Shown: positions 16,884 to 24,739 of the stretch, piece by piece
How positions within the stretch are numbered: the stretch's first letter is position 1
Layout of the letters: each line of letters opens with the position of its first letter
Source: Pseudoflavonifractor sp902362925
Lineage (GTDB): Bacteria; Bacillota; Clostridia; Oscillospirales; Oscillospiraceae
NCBI GenBank assembly: GCA_902362925.1
Contig: CABIYL010000004.1
Length of the DNA: 64,000 nt
Direction: 5' to 3' (one strand)
Translations under genes and position numbers: made by a program
Notes under the pieces: model-generated
What the model saw: the letters and a program-made list of their open reading frames with translations, nothing else
Database searches by the model: none
What the model was told of the DNA's origin: nothing

Positions 16884-18311
16884 ATGCGCATGGAATATAT
16901 CGGCCTGTCCGAGCTGTCCGGTTCTCTGATCGCCCTCCAGGGCGTGGAGAACGTGGCCTACGACGAGATGGCCGAAATCACCCTGGAGAACGGCGAGCGC
17001 CGCTACGGCCGTGTCATCACCATCGACGGCGACAAGGCCATCCTCCAGGTCTTTGAGGGCACCAAGGGTATCTCCCTGGAAAACGCCCGCACCCACTTCA
17101 CCGGCAAGCCCATGGATATCGCCCTCTCCCACGAGATGCTGGGCCGTATCTTCGACGGCGCCGGCCGGCCCATTGACGGCCTGGGTGAGATTTACCCCGA
17201 GCAGCGCCGCAACATCAATGGCTCTGCCATCAACCCGGTTTCCCGCCAGTACCCCCGCTCCTGCATCTACACCGGTATCTCCGCCATTGACGGCTGCTCC
17301 ACCCTGATCCGTGGTCAGAAGCTGCCCATCTTCTCCGGCGCCGGTATGAAGCACAACGAGCTGGCGGCACAGATCGTCCGCCAGGCCCGCGTCGGCGACC
17401 AGGACGGCGAGTTCGCCATCGTGTTCGCCGCCATGGGCGTCAAGAACGATACCGCCGAGTTCTTCCGCCGCAACTTCGAGGAGGCCGGCGCCCTCCAGCG
17501 GGTGGTTATGTTCATGAACCTGGCCTCCGATCCCATCATCGAGCGTATCCTGACCCCCCGCTGCGCCCTCACCGCCGCCGAGTATCTGGCCTTTGACCTG
17601 GGCTACCACGTGCTGGTCATCATGACCGACATGACCTCCTACTGTGAGGCCGTCCGTGAGTTCTCCTCCTCCAAGGGCGAGATTCCCTCCCGTAAGGGCT
17701 TCCCCTCCTACCTGTACTCCGACCTGGCCTCCCTCTACGAGCGCGCCGGCATGATCAAGGGCCGCCCCGGTTCCGTGACCCAGGTGCCCGTTCTGACCAT
17801 GCCCAACGACGATATTACCCACCCCATCCCCGACCTGACCGGCTACATCACCGAGGGTCAGATCGTGCTTAACCGGGACATGGACCAGAAGGGCGTCTAT
17901 CCCCCCATCTCCATTCTGCCCTCCCTGTCCCGTCTGATGAAGGACGGCATCGGCAAGGGCTTCACCCGGGACGACCACCCCGACGTGTCCAACCAGCTCT
18001 TCGCCTCCTACTCCAAGGTGCAGGACGCCCGCAGCCTGGCCAGCGTTATCGGCGAGGACGAGCTGAGTGAGACCGACAAGAAGTACCTGGAGTTCGGCAA
18101 GGCCTTTGAGGCCAACTTCATCAACCAGGATATGGGCGACAACCGCACCATCGACCAGACCCTGGACCTGGGCTGGAAGCTGCTGAGCATCCTGCCCAAG
18201 AGCGAGCTGGACCGTATGAGCAGCGCCACGATCGAGGCTCACTACGTGGAAGGCGCCTACAAGACCATTCTCAACCCCGAATCCGCCGGCGGAGACGGGA
18301 AGCTCAACTAA
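16884..18311 (+). CDS. V-type ATPase subunit B
   Basis: The 475-residue non-catalytic partner of subunit A. It has the conserved RMEYIGLSEL...GV start, LGRIFDGAGRPIDG, and SGAGMKHNELAAQI in the place of the P-loop, without the full GxxxxGKT, as in all B subunits. The TMPNDDITHPIPDLTGYITEGQI segment holds the arginine-finger side of the interface. ATG 16884 follows TGAGGTG, 23 bases after subunit A. Highly conserved, so the call is secure. Confidence 0.97.
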   Translation: MRMEYIGLSELSGSLIALQGVENVAYDEMAEITLENGERRYGRVITIDGDKAILQVFEGTKGISLENARTHFTGKPMDIALSHEMLGRIFDGAGRPIDGLGEIYPEQRRNINGSAINPVSRQYPRSCIYTGISAIDGCSTLIRGQKLPIFSGAGMKHNELAAQIVRQARVGDQDGEFAIVFAAMGVKNDTAEFFRRNFEEAGALQRVVMFMNLASDPIIERILTPRCALTAAEYLAFDLGYHVLVIMTDMTSYCEAVREFSSSKGEIPSRKGFPSYLYSDLASLYERAGMIKGRPGSVTQVPVLTMPNDDITHPIPDLTGYITEGQIVLNRDMDQKGVYPPISILPSLSRLMKDGIGKGFTRDDHPDVSNQLFASYSKVQDARSLASVIGEDELSETDKKYLEFGKAFEANFINQDMGDNRTIDQTLDLGWKLLSILPKSELDRMSSATIEAHYVEGAYKTILNPESAGGDGKLN

Positions 18312-18330
18312 CCTGAGAGGAGGCCCGTAA

Positions 18331-18960
18331 ATGGCTGCTGTCCTACCAACCAAAGGCAACCTGATGGCCACCAAGCGCTCCCGGGCCCTGGCTCAGACGG
18401 GTTATGAGCTGATGGACCGGAAGCGGAACATCCTCATCCGGGAAATGATGTCCCTGATGGAGACCGCCAAGGAGGTCCAGGACCAGATCGACACCGTCTT
18501 CACCGAGGCCTATGCCTCCCTCCAGACCGCCAACATCAAGCTGGGCATCTGCGACCGTATCGCTGAGGCCGTTGACGTGGACGAGAGCCTGGAGGTGCAG
18601 TACCGCTCGGTCATGGGCGTGGAGCTGCCCCATATCCCCGACCGGTCCGCTCCGGTCCGGCCGGAATACGGCTTTGCCTCCACCAGCTCCGAGCTGGACG
18701 AGTGCTACCTCAAGTTCCATCAGGTGAAGGAGCTGGTGCGCCAGCTGGCGGAGGTGGAGACCTCCATCTACCGTCTGGCCACCGCCATCAAGAAGACCCA
18801 GAAGCGGGCCAACGCCCTGAAGAACATCGTCATCCCCGGCTTCAACGATACCATCCGCTTCATCACCGAAGCGCTGGAGGAGAAGGAGCGGGAGGAGTTC
18901 ACCCGTCTGAAGGTCATCAAGTCCTTCCAGACCAAGAAGCGTTCCCGCACAAGCGCCTGA
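18331..18960 (+). CDS. V-type ATPase subunit D
   Basis: The 209-residue protein forms the central rotor shaft as a long antiparallel coiled coil. Its N-terminus PTKGNLMATKRSRALAQTGYELMDRKR and the C-terminal RANALKNIVIPGFNDTIRFITEALEEKEREEF are classical signatures. ATG 18331 follows GAGAGGAGG, 19 bases after subunit B. It is the last gene of the operon, followed by a strong terminator into which an insertion sequence has landed. Confidence 0.95.
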   Translation: MAAVLPTKGNLMATKRSRALAQTGYELMDRKRNILIREMMSLMETAKEVQDQIDTVFTEAYASLQTANIKLGICDRIAEAVDVDESLEVQYRSVMGVELPHIPDRSAPVRPEYGFASTSSELDECYLKFHQVKELVRQLAEVETSIYRLATAIKKTQKRANALKNIVIPGFNDTIRFITEALEEKEREEFTRLKVIKSFQTKKRSRTSA

Positions 18961-18964
18961 GAAA

Positions 18965-18999
18965 GAAGTCCCCTTCGGAAGAAGGGGACTTCTTTTTAT
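18965..18999 (+). terminator. Terminator of the V-ATPase operon (IS target)
   Basis: GAAGTCCCCTT (18965-18975) and AAGGGGACTTC (18982-18992) form an 11-bp stem followed by a T-run. The IS1595-like element inserted in this T-run; the 8-bp target duplication keeps the U-tract next to the stem, so termination should still work. Confidence 0.9.
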
Positions 19000-19001
19000 T
19001 T
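18994..19001. repeat. Target-site duplication, left copy
   Basis: TTTTATTT directly abuts the left inverted repeat and is repeated exactly at 20981-20988. Eight bases is the usual duplication of the IS1595 family. Confidence 0.9.
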
Positions 19002-19107
19002 GGCTCTGTTAGACATATGCGGGGTTTTTGAAAATGGACATAAATAAGTTCACATTACACATAAATTGGGACAGTTATATCTATACCTGTGCAAGGAGTG
19101 ATTAGGT

Positions 19108-20148
19108 ATGGACTTAACTGAAATTAAAAAAATTATTGCTGGCTTGTCAAAAGAGGACTTACAGCAGCTTAAGAATGTAATAGATGAAACCTTGATAGGC
19201 GGGATTGATTTCAAGGCTTTTATGGTGCAGGTTATAGAACAGAAGTTTTCTGACGGGCTAATCTGTCCTCGTTGTCACAGTAAACACATCATTAAAAATG
19301 GTTTTACCGGCAGAAAGGTTCAAAGATACCTTTGTAAAGATTGCGGGGGGTTTGTGCCTACAACCAAGACTGTCTTTGCTAACAGCAAGTTATCTGCGGG
19401 GATTTGACTGAAATATGCTGAATGTATGAACCAGCGGATGACATTAAGAGAAACAGCAAAGGCTGTTCGTGTCTGCTTGAAAACCGCTTTCAATATGCGC
19501 CACAAGATATTGGAAGCAGTTAAGTGCAGTATGGATGTTGACGATTTGAGCGGTATTCTTGAAATGGATGAGAGTTTCTTTGCCGAAAGTTTCAAAGGCA
19601 ACCATAAGAAAGGGAATCCAAACTGGAAAGCACCAAGAGTCGGTGGTATATCCAGAAAGAGAGGTAAAGAAGTACATTTTCGTGGTATCAGCCACGAGCA
19701 GGTCTGTGTTTCCTCCGCTATGGATAGGAATGGTGGACTGGTTCTGGTTCCCGTGTGCAATGGCAGACTGACTACAAGTGCATTGACAGGATTGTATAAA
19801 GGAAAAGTTGAGCCACAGTCCACGATCTGCACTGACAGCCACAATGCTTATAAGAAGTTTGCTGAAACCATTCCCGCTGACTTGATTCAGATTGAGCGGG
19901 GACGACACAAGAAAGGTGTATATCATATTAACCACATCAACAGTCTGCACAACAAGTTGAAACAATGGATGAAACCCCTTCACGGTGTCGCCACCAAGTA
20001 CCTGACACACTATATGTACTGGTTCAATTGGGTTGAACATAACAGCAAGGTTTCTTCCACCAAACGGGGAGAACAATTGCTTTTGGACAGTTTCTCCAGT
20101 AGAATAGTTTATACACAGGAAGATGTCCGCAATACCAAGGCGTTTTAA
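19108..20148 (+). pseudogene. IS1595-family transposase, interrupted by an in-frame TGA
   Basis: Two same-frame parts, 19108-19407 and from 19408 on, are separated only by TGA at 19405-19407. The first holds the N-terminal zinc ribbon (CPRC and CKDC, about residues 52-76). The second holds the DDE-type core: EMDESFF, TDSHNAYKK, NSLHNKLKQWM and the KYLTHYMYWFNWVEH C-terminus. By context the stop probably replaced a tryptophan codon (TGG to TGA). Without readthrough only a 99-residue zinc-ribbon protein is made, so the copy is likely inactive. ATG 19108 follows AAGGAGTG. Confidence 0.88.
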
Positions 20149-20222
20149 GGTGACTTTGGGAACTTTTAGTAATTTATTGCGTCTACATAAATAGAAACAC
20201 ATTTCAGATTGGAGGTATAGGC

Positions 20223-20903
20223 ATGAAAAAGTATCTTGCACTTGTGTTGGCATTGATTTTGGGATTAACAGTATGTGGATGTTCTTCTGAAACCGAAGGT
20301 GTCGATGGAGGCTTTGTTCGTGAAACTTATTCAGGGATCATCAAAGAGCAACTAACAGAAAACGGAAGTGAATATATCAGAGTTGTTACTGGAAACAATG
20401 AAGTCATGGACTTTCTGATTACTGGCACGACTGAAATAGACGGAGAGGAAAACATTTCAGAAGGAGACAGCGTTGAAATTGATTGTGTACATTGGTATGA
20501 GCCATCAACTTATGAGATTTTGAAACTAACTGTCTTAGAGGCAAATGATTGGGGAATAAGCCTCTCTGTGAAAAATATTGCTCCCACTGGTGCGACACTG
20601 GTAATTTCCCAGTTTGGCGGCAATCCGTCCGGTGAATTACGGTATGGGTCAGCGTATAAAATCCAGTCTCTAAATGGGGATACCTGGGAAGATGTACCTT
20701 ATGTTACTGAGGCCGATGTAGCGTGGACAGACGAAGCCTATATGGTAGAAATGGATACAGATTGTGAAATTGTGTTATCTTGGGATTGGTTATACGGCAA
20801 CCTACCGGAAGGGCAGTATCGTATCGTCAAAGAATTTATGGATTTCCGCAGTTCAGGCGACTACGATAAAGAAAACTATTATGCAGATTTTGACATAAAA
20901 TAA
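20223..20903 (+). CDS. Putative lipoprotein with Ig-like C-terminal domain (IS passenger)
   Basis: A 226-residue secreted protein with a lipoprotein signal (KKYLALVLALILGLTVCGC; acylated cysteine probably Cys20). The C-terminal half, about residues 105-225, resembles a bacterial Ig-like domain often seen in Firmicutes lipoproteins: LSVKNIAPTGATLVI, then GSAYKIQSLNGDTWEDV and the ending LPEGQYRIVKEFMDF. Function is unknown; it has no transposition motif. It starts 74 bases after the transposase stop behind GGAGGTA, lies within the element and ends in its own hairpin, so it is cargo of the IS and not a host gene. Confidence 0.8.
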   Translation: MKKYLALVLALILGLTVCGCSSETEGVDGGFVRETYSGIIKEQLTENGSEYIRVVTGNNEVMDFLITGTTEIDGEENISEGDSVEIDCVHWYEPSTYEILKLTVLEANDWGISLSVKNIAPTGATLVISQFGGNPSGELRYGSAYKIQSLNGDTWEDVPYVTEADVAWTDEAYMVEMDTDCEIVLSWDWLYGNLPEGQYRIVKEFMDFRSSGDYDKENYYADFDIK

Positions 20904-20913
20904 TTTCTACCTT

Positions 20914-20947
20914 AGAGGGCTACTCTTAGCAGAGTGGCCCTCTGTTT
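20914..20947 (+). terminator. Terminator of the IS passenger gene
   Basis: AGAGGGC (20914-20920) pairs with GCCCTCT (20937-20943), extended inward by ACTCT/AGAGT around a TAGC loop. The T-run after it is weak (GTTT). Confidence 0.6.
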
Positions 20948-20966
20948 CACCAACTACCTACATACT

Positions 20967-20988
20967 TGTCTAACAGAGCCTTTTATTT
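20967..20988. repeat. Right inverted repeat and target duplication of the IS
   Basis: TGTCTAACAGAGCC (20967-20980) is the exact reverse complement of the left end, and TTTTATTT (20981-20988) repeats the left duplication. Confidence 0.9.
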
Positions 20989-21014
20989 TCATTTTATTTT
21001 TATTTTCTTTTTTC

Positions 21015-21058
21015 TTGACTTTCATAAAATTAAAGTTTATATTAATATTATGAAAGTC
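21015..21058 (+). promoter_or_regulatory. Promoter with 11-bp inverted repeat before the DUF2089 gene
   Basis: TTGACT (21015-21020), 17 bases, TATATT (21038-21043). A perfect inverted repeat GACTTTCATAA (21017-21027) and TTATGAAAGTC (21048-21058) brackets the -35/-10 region. It looks like an operator, most simply for the DUF2089 protein encoded 19 bases downstream. Confidence 0.7.
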
Positions 21059-21076
21059 ACAGAAAGGGTGATTCGC

Positions 21077-21373
21077 ATGTCCATTGACCGGGTTCCAGGC
21101 TGGATGGCCGGACTGGAGGAGGAAGACGCGGCCTTTATCCGCAACTTTCTCCTGTGCTCCGGTTCCCTCAAGGACATCGCCGGACAGTACGGCGTGTCCT
21201 ATCCCACCGTCCGCCTCCGGCTGGACCGGCTGATCCAGAAAATCCGGCTCAGCGAGGAGGCCGACCAGGACCCCTATGTGGCGCTGATCAAACGCCTGGC
21301 CGTCAATGAGAAGCTGGACTTCGACACGGCAAAGCTCCTGATTCAGGAGTACCACAGGCAGAAAAAGGAGTGA
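21077..21373 (+). CDS. DUF2089-type HTH regulator
   Basis: This 98-residue protein is a compact helix-turn-helix factor. The central segment SGSLKDIAGQYGVSYPTVRLRLDRLIQKI (about residues 30-58) is a sigma-70 region 4-like HTH as in DUF2089 proteins, followed by a helical tail. ATG 21077 is preceded by AAAGGG; longer frames reach back into the promoter or the IS and are unlikely. A perfect inverted repeat overlaps its promoter. It precedes, by five bases, a small membrane protein gene; such pairs are common in Firmicutes, but the signal is unknown. Confidence 0.8.
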   Translation: MSIDRVPGWMAGLEEEDAAFIRNFLLCSGSLKDIAGQYGVSYPTVRLRLDRLIQKIRLSEEADQDPYVALIKRLAVNEKLDFDTAKLLIQEYHRQKKE

Positions 21374-21378
21374 ATTGT

Positions 21379-21708
21379 ATGTCCGACCCCATGTCCCTTG
21401 TTATTCTTCTGGTCCTCCTGACCATCCCCACCTGCGTCCTTGGCGCGGTACAGTACCTGCTCTCCCGCCTGACGCCCCCCTGGCCCGGGTTGATTATCCC
21501 CGCTCTCTCCGGCATCGCTTCCGTGGCGCTGTCCCTCCTGTTCCTGTTCAATATGGTTGCCCTCTCCCCCATGGGCGTGCTGATGTCCCTTCTCCTGCTG
21601 GTCGTGCTCAATCTTCCCACCGCGGTATACATCGTCATCTACTGCCTCACCCGCCGCCGTCTCCAGTCGCAGGACGAGGTCACGCGCATGAACCTCCAGG
21701 ACCTGTAA
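21379..21708 (+). CDS. Small membrane protein (three membrane segments)
   Basis: The 109-residue protein has three hydrophobic stretches at about residues 5-28, 37-60 and 64-89, and a charged C-terminal tail rich in Arg, Gln and Asp. I do not recognise a named family. ATG 21379 is chosen because AAAGGAG lies at 21364-21370; a GTG at 21370 would overlap both that site and the DUF2089 stop. It is almost certainly co-transcribed with the DUF2089 regulator, and may be its membrane partner or target. Confidence 0.7.
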   Translation: MSDPMSLVILLVLLTIPTCVLGAVQYLLSRLTPPWPGLIIPALSGIASVALSLLFLFNMVALSPMGVLMSLLLLVVLNLPTAVYIVIYCLTRRRLQSQDEVTRMNLQDL

Positions 21709-21714
21709 TCCACA

Positions 21715-21755
21715 TAAAAACCGCCCGCTGTCCTTGTACAGCGGGCGGTTTTTGC
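21715..21755. terminator. Bidirectional terminator between DUF2089 unit and udg
   Basis: AAAAACCGCCCGCTG and CAGCGGGCGGTTTTT pair around TCCTTGTA, with A- and T-runs on either side, serving both convergent units. Confidence 0.88.
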
Positions 21756-21764
21756 ATCACTCAA

Positions 21765-22331
21765 TCAATAGGTTCTGGTGCAGATTTCCTTGATTTTGGC
21801 TTGGAGGGACTTCAGGTCCTCAAAGGCGGCGGGACGCCAGCCCGGGTTGCGCAGCAGGGCCGCCGGGTGGTACATGGCGGTCATCTGTACCCCTGCCTTC
21901 TCCACCCACTGGCCGTGCTCCTTGGTGATTTTGAAGTCCTCTTTGATCAGCTTCATGGCGGCGATTCGGCCCAGACAGACGATAATCTTGGGCCGGATGA
22001 TGGCCACCTGGTTGCGCAGATAGCCGATGCAGGCCTCCTGCTCCACGTTGAGGGGGTCCCGGTTCTGGGGCGGACGGCACTTGACCATGTTGGTGATATA
22101 GATTTTGCTCCGGTCCAGGTCGATGATCTCCAGCATGTCGTCCAGCAGCTTGCCGGCCCGACCCACAAAGGGCTCGCCCTTCAGGTCCTCCTGCTCGCCG
22201 GGGCCCTCGCCGATGAACATGACCTCAGCGTTGGGATTGCCCGTGCCGAACACCACGTTGTGCCGTGTCTCAGCCAGGGCGCATTTCCGGCAGTCCATAC
22301 ACTCGGCCTGGAGCGCTTCCCAGTTCTTCAT
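21765..22331 (-). CDS. Family 4 uracil-DNA glycosylase (Fe-S)
   Basis: This 188-residue enzyme removes uracil from DNA. It has the family 4 motif 1 GEGPGEQEDLKGEPFVGRAG (about residues 41-60) and motif 2 with HPAALLRNP (about 156-164). Four cysteines, Cys14, Cys17, Cys85 and Cys101, sit at the positions that hold the 4Fe-4S cluster in the family. ATG 22331 overlaps the metH stop by four bases, so it is translated as the last gene of the metF-metH operon. That link to methionine genes is unusual and may only reflect position. Confidence 0.93.
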   Translation of the reverse strand: MKNWEALQAECMDCRKCALAETRHNVVFGTGNPNAEVMFIGEGPGEQEDLKGEPFVGRAGKLLDDMLEIIDLDRSKIYITNMVKCRPPQNRDPLNVEQEACIGYLRNQVAIIRPKIIVCLGRIAAMKLIKEDFKITKEHGQWVEKAGVQMTAMYHPAALLRNPGWRPAAFEDLKSLQAKIKEICTRTY

Positions 22332-24727
22332 GCCTTCTCCTCCGTTCCGTAGACTTCCTTGGCGTATCGGACGGTGGCCATGGCGTCTCTGGCGTAGCAG
22401 TCTGCGTTGATGCTGTCTGCGTACTCCTGGGTGAGCACTGCGCCGCCCACCACCACCTTGACGCCGCTGCCGCTCTGCCGCAGGGCCTTGATGGTCTCCT
22501 CCATGCTGACCACCGTGGTGGTCATAAGGGCACTCAGGCCCACCAGCCGGATATCAGGGGCAGCGGCAGCCTCCACAATCTTTTCCGGGGCCACGTCTTT
22601 GCCCAGGTCTATCACGTCAAAGCCGTAGTTCTCCAGCAGGACCTTGACGATGTTCTTGCCGATGTCGTGGATGTCCCCCTTGACGGTGGCCAGCACCACC
22701 TTGCCCTGCTTCTCCTGGGGCTCACTGGCCATGGCGGCCTTGACCACCTCAAAGGCAGCCTTTGCCGCCTCGGCGCTCATGAGCAGCTGGGGCAGGAAGA
22801 GGGTCTTTTTCTCAAAGCCCTGACCCACCTTGTCCAGAGCGGGGATGAGGGCGCTGTTGACCAGCTCCAGGGGCTGTGCGCCCTTGTCCAGCGCCGTACG
22901 GGCGGACTGGGCTGCGCCCTCCTGCATGCCTCTGGTCACGCACTCCTCCAGGGACAGCTCCGTCCCGGACACAGGCACAGCGGGGGCGGCGGTCTGGCCG
23001 CTGTACGCCCCGATATAGCCGCCGCACTGGCTGTCCAGCCCGGCCAGGGCGCAGTAGGACCGCCAGGCGCCCATCATGCCCTCGGCCAGAGGGTTGATGA
23101 TAGCGCAGGACAGCCCGGCCTCCAGGGCCATGGCGAAGAAATTGGCGTTGATGATGTCCCGCCGAGGCAGGCCGAAAGACACGTTGGACACGCCCAGGAT
23201 GGTGTGTCCGCCCAGCTCATCCCGCACCCGCCGGAGGGTCTCCAGGGTGACCACAGCTGCCTCGGGCTCGGAGGAGACGGTGAGGGTCAGGCCGTCAATC
23301 ACGATGTCCTCCGAGGGAATGCCGTACTCAGCGGCGGTGTCGTAAATCTTCCGGGCCACCGCCAGGCGTCCCTCAGCGGTCTCGGGGATGCCGCCCTCGT
23401 CCAGGGCCAGACCCACCACCACGCCGCCGTACTTGCGCACCAGGGGGAACACCGCAGCCATGCTCTCCGCCTTGCCGCTGACCGAGTTGATCATGGGCTT
23501 GCCGTTGTAGCGGCGCATGGCACGGGCCACGGCCTGGGTGTCGGAGGTGTCAATCTGCAGGGGCAGGGGGATGACGCTCTGGAGAGCGCATACCGCCTCC
23601 TCCAGCATGGCGGGCTCGTCAATCTCGGGCAGGCCCACGTTCACGTCCAGAATATGGGCCCCCGCCTCCTCCTGGGCAAAGCCCTCGTTGAGGATATACT
23701 CCAGGTCGTGGCTGCGCAGAGCCTCCTTGAAGCGCTTCTTGCCGGTGGGGTTGATGCGCTCGCCGATGATGACGGGCATAGGGCCAATCACCACCGCCTG
23801 AGAGAAGGAGGACACCACGGTCCGCCGCTTCCGCTCCGGCGGAATAACGGGGATATCCCGGCAGGCGGCGGTGAGGGCGCGGATATGGTCGGGGGTGGTG
23901 CCGCAGCAGCCGCCCAGGCCCCACACGCCCAGCTTGGCAATGCGCTCCATAACGGCGGCGAACCGCTCCGGGTCCACGTCGAACACGGTCTTGTCCCCCT
24001 CGCGCCGGGGCAGGCCGGCGTTGGGGTTGACCACCACGGGGACAGATGCCAGTTTCACCAGCTCCTCGGCCAGGGGGAGCATCTGCTCCGGGCCCATGCC
24101 GCAGTTGACGCCCAGGGCGTCCACCCGCAGGCCCTCCAGCAGGGCCACGGTGGAGGCGATGGTGCCGCCGGTGAGCATCTTGCCGTTCTCATCGTACACC
24201 GTGGTCACCACCACGGGCAGGTCGCTGTTCTCCTTGGCCGCCAGCACAGCCGCCTTGGCCTCGTAGCCGTCGCTCATGGTCTCAATGAGCACCAGGTCGG
24301 CCCCCGCCTGGGCGCCCACCCGGACCACCCGGGCGAAGAGGGACACCGCATCCTCAAAGTCCAGGTCTCCCATGGGCCGCAGCAGCCGCCCGGTGGGGCC
24401 CATGTCCAGGGCGATGTAGGCGTCGTCCTCCCGGCCCGTCTCCGCTCTGGCCTTCTTGGCATTGTCCACGGCAGCACGGACAATCTCGTCCAAGTCCCAC
24501 TCCCCGCCGTCGGGGAACTTCAGGGCGTTGGCCCCGAAGGTGTTGGTGCAGATGACGTGGCTTCCCGCCTCCAGATAGGCCTTATGCACGGCCTGAATCC
24601 GCTCGGGATAGCGCAGGTTCCAGGTCTCGGGCAGCTCGCCGCCCTTCAGGCCCTGGGCCTGCAGCAGAGTCCCGGTACCGCCGTCAAAAAAGAGGCGCTC
24701 GCGCCCCAGTTTCTCCAAAAAACTCAT
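22328..24727 (-). CDS. metH: Cobalamin-dependent methionine synthase, short form
   Basis: At 799 residues this enzyme has three of the four MetH modules. The homocysteine domain (about 1-290) has Zn ligands in GVNCG and GGCCGT. The methyltetrahydrofolate-binding TIM barrel (about 315-565) starts at IGERINPTGKKRFKEA. The cap and B12-binding domains (about 590-795) have the DIHDIGKNIV motif whose histidine ligates cobalt. The C-terminal AdoMet reactivation domain of the 1227-residue E. coli enzyme is absent; a separate protein just upstream (24740-25390) supplies it. The operon metF, activation protein, metH encodes methyl transfer from methylene-THF to homocysteine. Confidence 0.93.
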   Translation of the reverse strand: MSFLEKLGRERLFFDGGTGTLLQAQGLKGGELPETWNLRYPERIQAVHKAYLEAGSHVICTNTFGANALKFPDGGEWDLDEIVRAAVDNAKKARAETGREDDAYIALDMGPTGRLLRPMGDLDFEDAVSLFARVVRVGAQAGADLVLIETMSDGYEAKAAVLAAKENSDLPVVVTTVYDENGKMLTGGTIASTVALLEGLRVDALGVNCGMGPEQMLPLAEELVKLASVPVVVNPNAGLPRREGDKTVFDVDPERFAAVMERIAKLGVWGLGGCCGTTPDHIRALTAACRDIPVIPPERKRRTVVSSFSQAVVIGPMPVIIGERINPTGKKRFKEALRSHDLEYILNEGFAQEEAGAHILDVNVGLPEIDEPAMLEEAVCALQSVIPLPLQIDTSDTQAVARAMRRYNGKPMINSVSGKAESMAAVFPLVRKYGGVVVGLALDEGGIPETAEGRLAVARKIYDTAAEYGIPSEDIVIDGLTLTVSSEPEAAVVTLETLRRVRDELGGHTILGVSNVSFGLPRRDIINANFFAMALEAGLSCAIINPLAEGMMGAWRSYCALAGLDSQCGGYIGAYSGQTAAPAVPVSGTELSLEECVTRGMQEGAAQSARTALDKGAQPLELVNSALIPALDKVGQGFEKKTLFLPQLLMSAEAAKAAFEVVKAAMASEPQEKQGKVVLATVKGDIHDIGKNIVKVLLENYGFDVIDLGKDVAPEKIVEAAAAPDIRLVGLSALMTTTVVSMEETIKALRQSGSGVKVVVGGAVLTQEYADSINADCYARDAMATVRYAKEVYGTEEKA

Positions 24728-24739
24728 AGGTTCCTCCTG

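Larger units (their letters stand above)
19002..20980 (+). mobile_element. IS1595-family element with lipoprotein passenger gene
   Basis: The 1979-bp element is bounded by perfect 14-bp inverted repeats (GGCTCTGTTAGACA at 19002-19015, its complement at 20967-20980) and an 8-bp duplication, TTTTATTT. It carries a zinc-ribbon/DDE transposase broken by an in-frame stop, then a 226-residue lipoprotein gene with its own terminator. Its base composition is clearly more AT-rich than the flanking host genes. Passenger genes are known in some IS1595 groups. Intact ends mean it could still be moved by a transposase supplied in trans. Confidence 0.92.

Noticed and set aside
20966..21076. Longer N-terminus of the DUF2089 protein starting inside the IS end
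   Set aside because: It would run through the inverted repeat, the promoter and a ribosome site; ATG 21077 has a proper AAAGGG.
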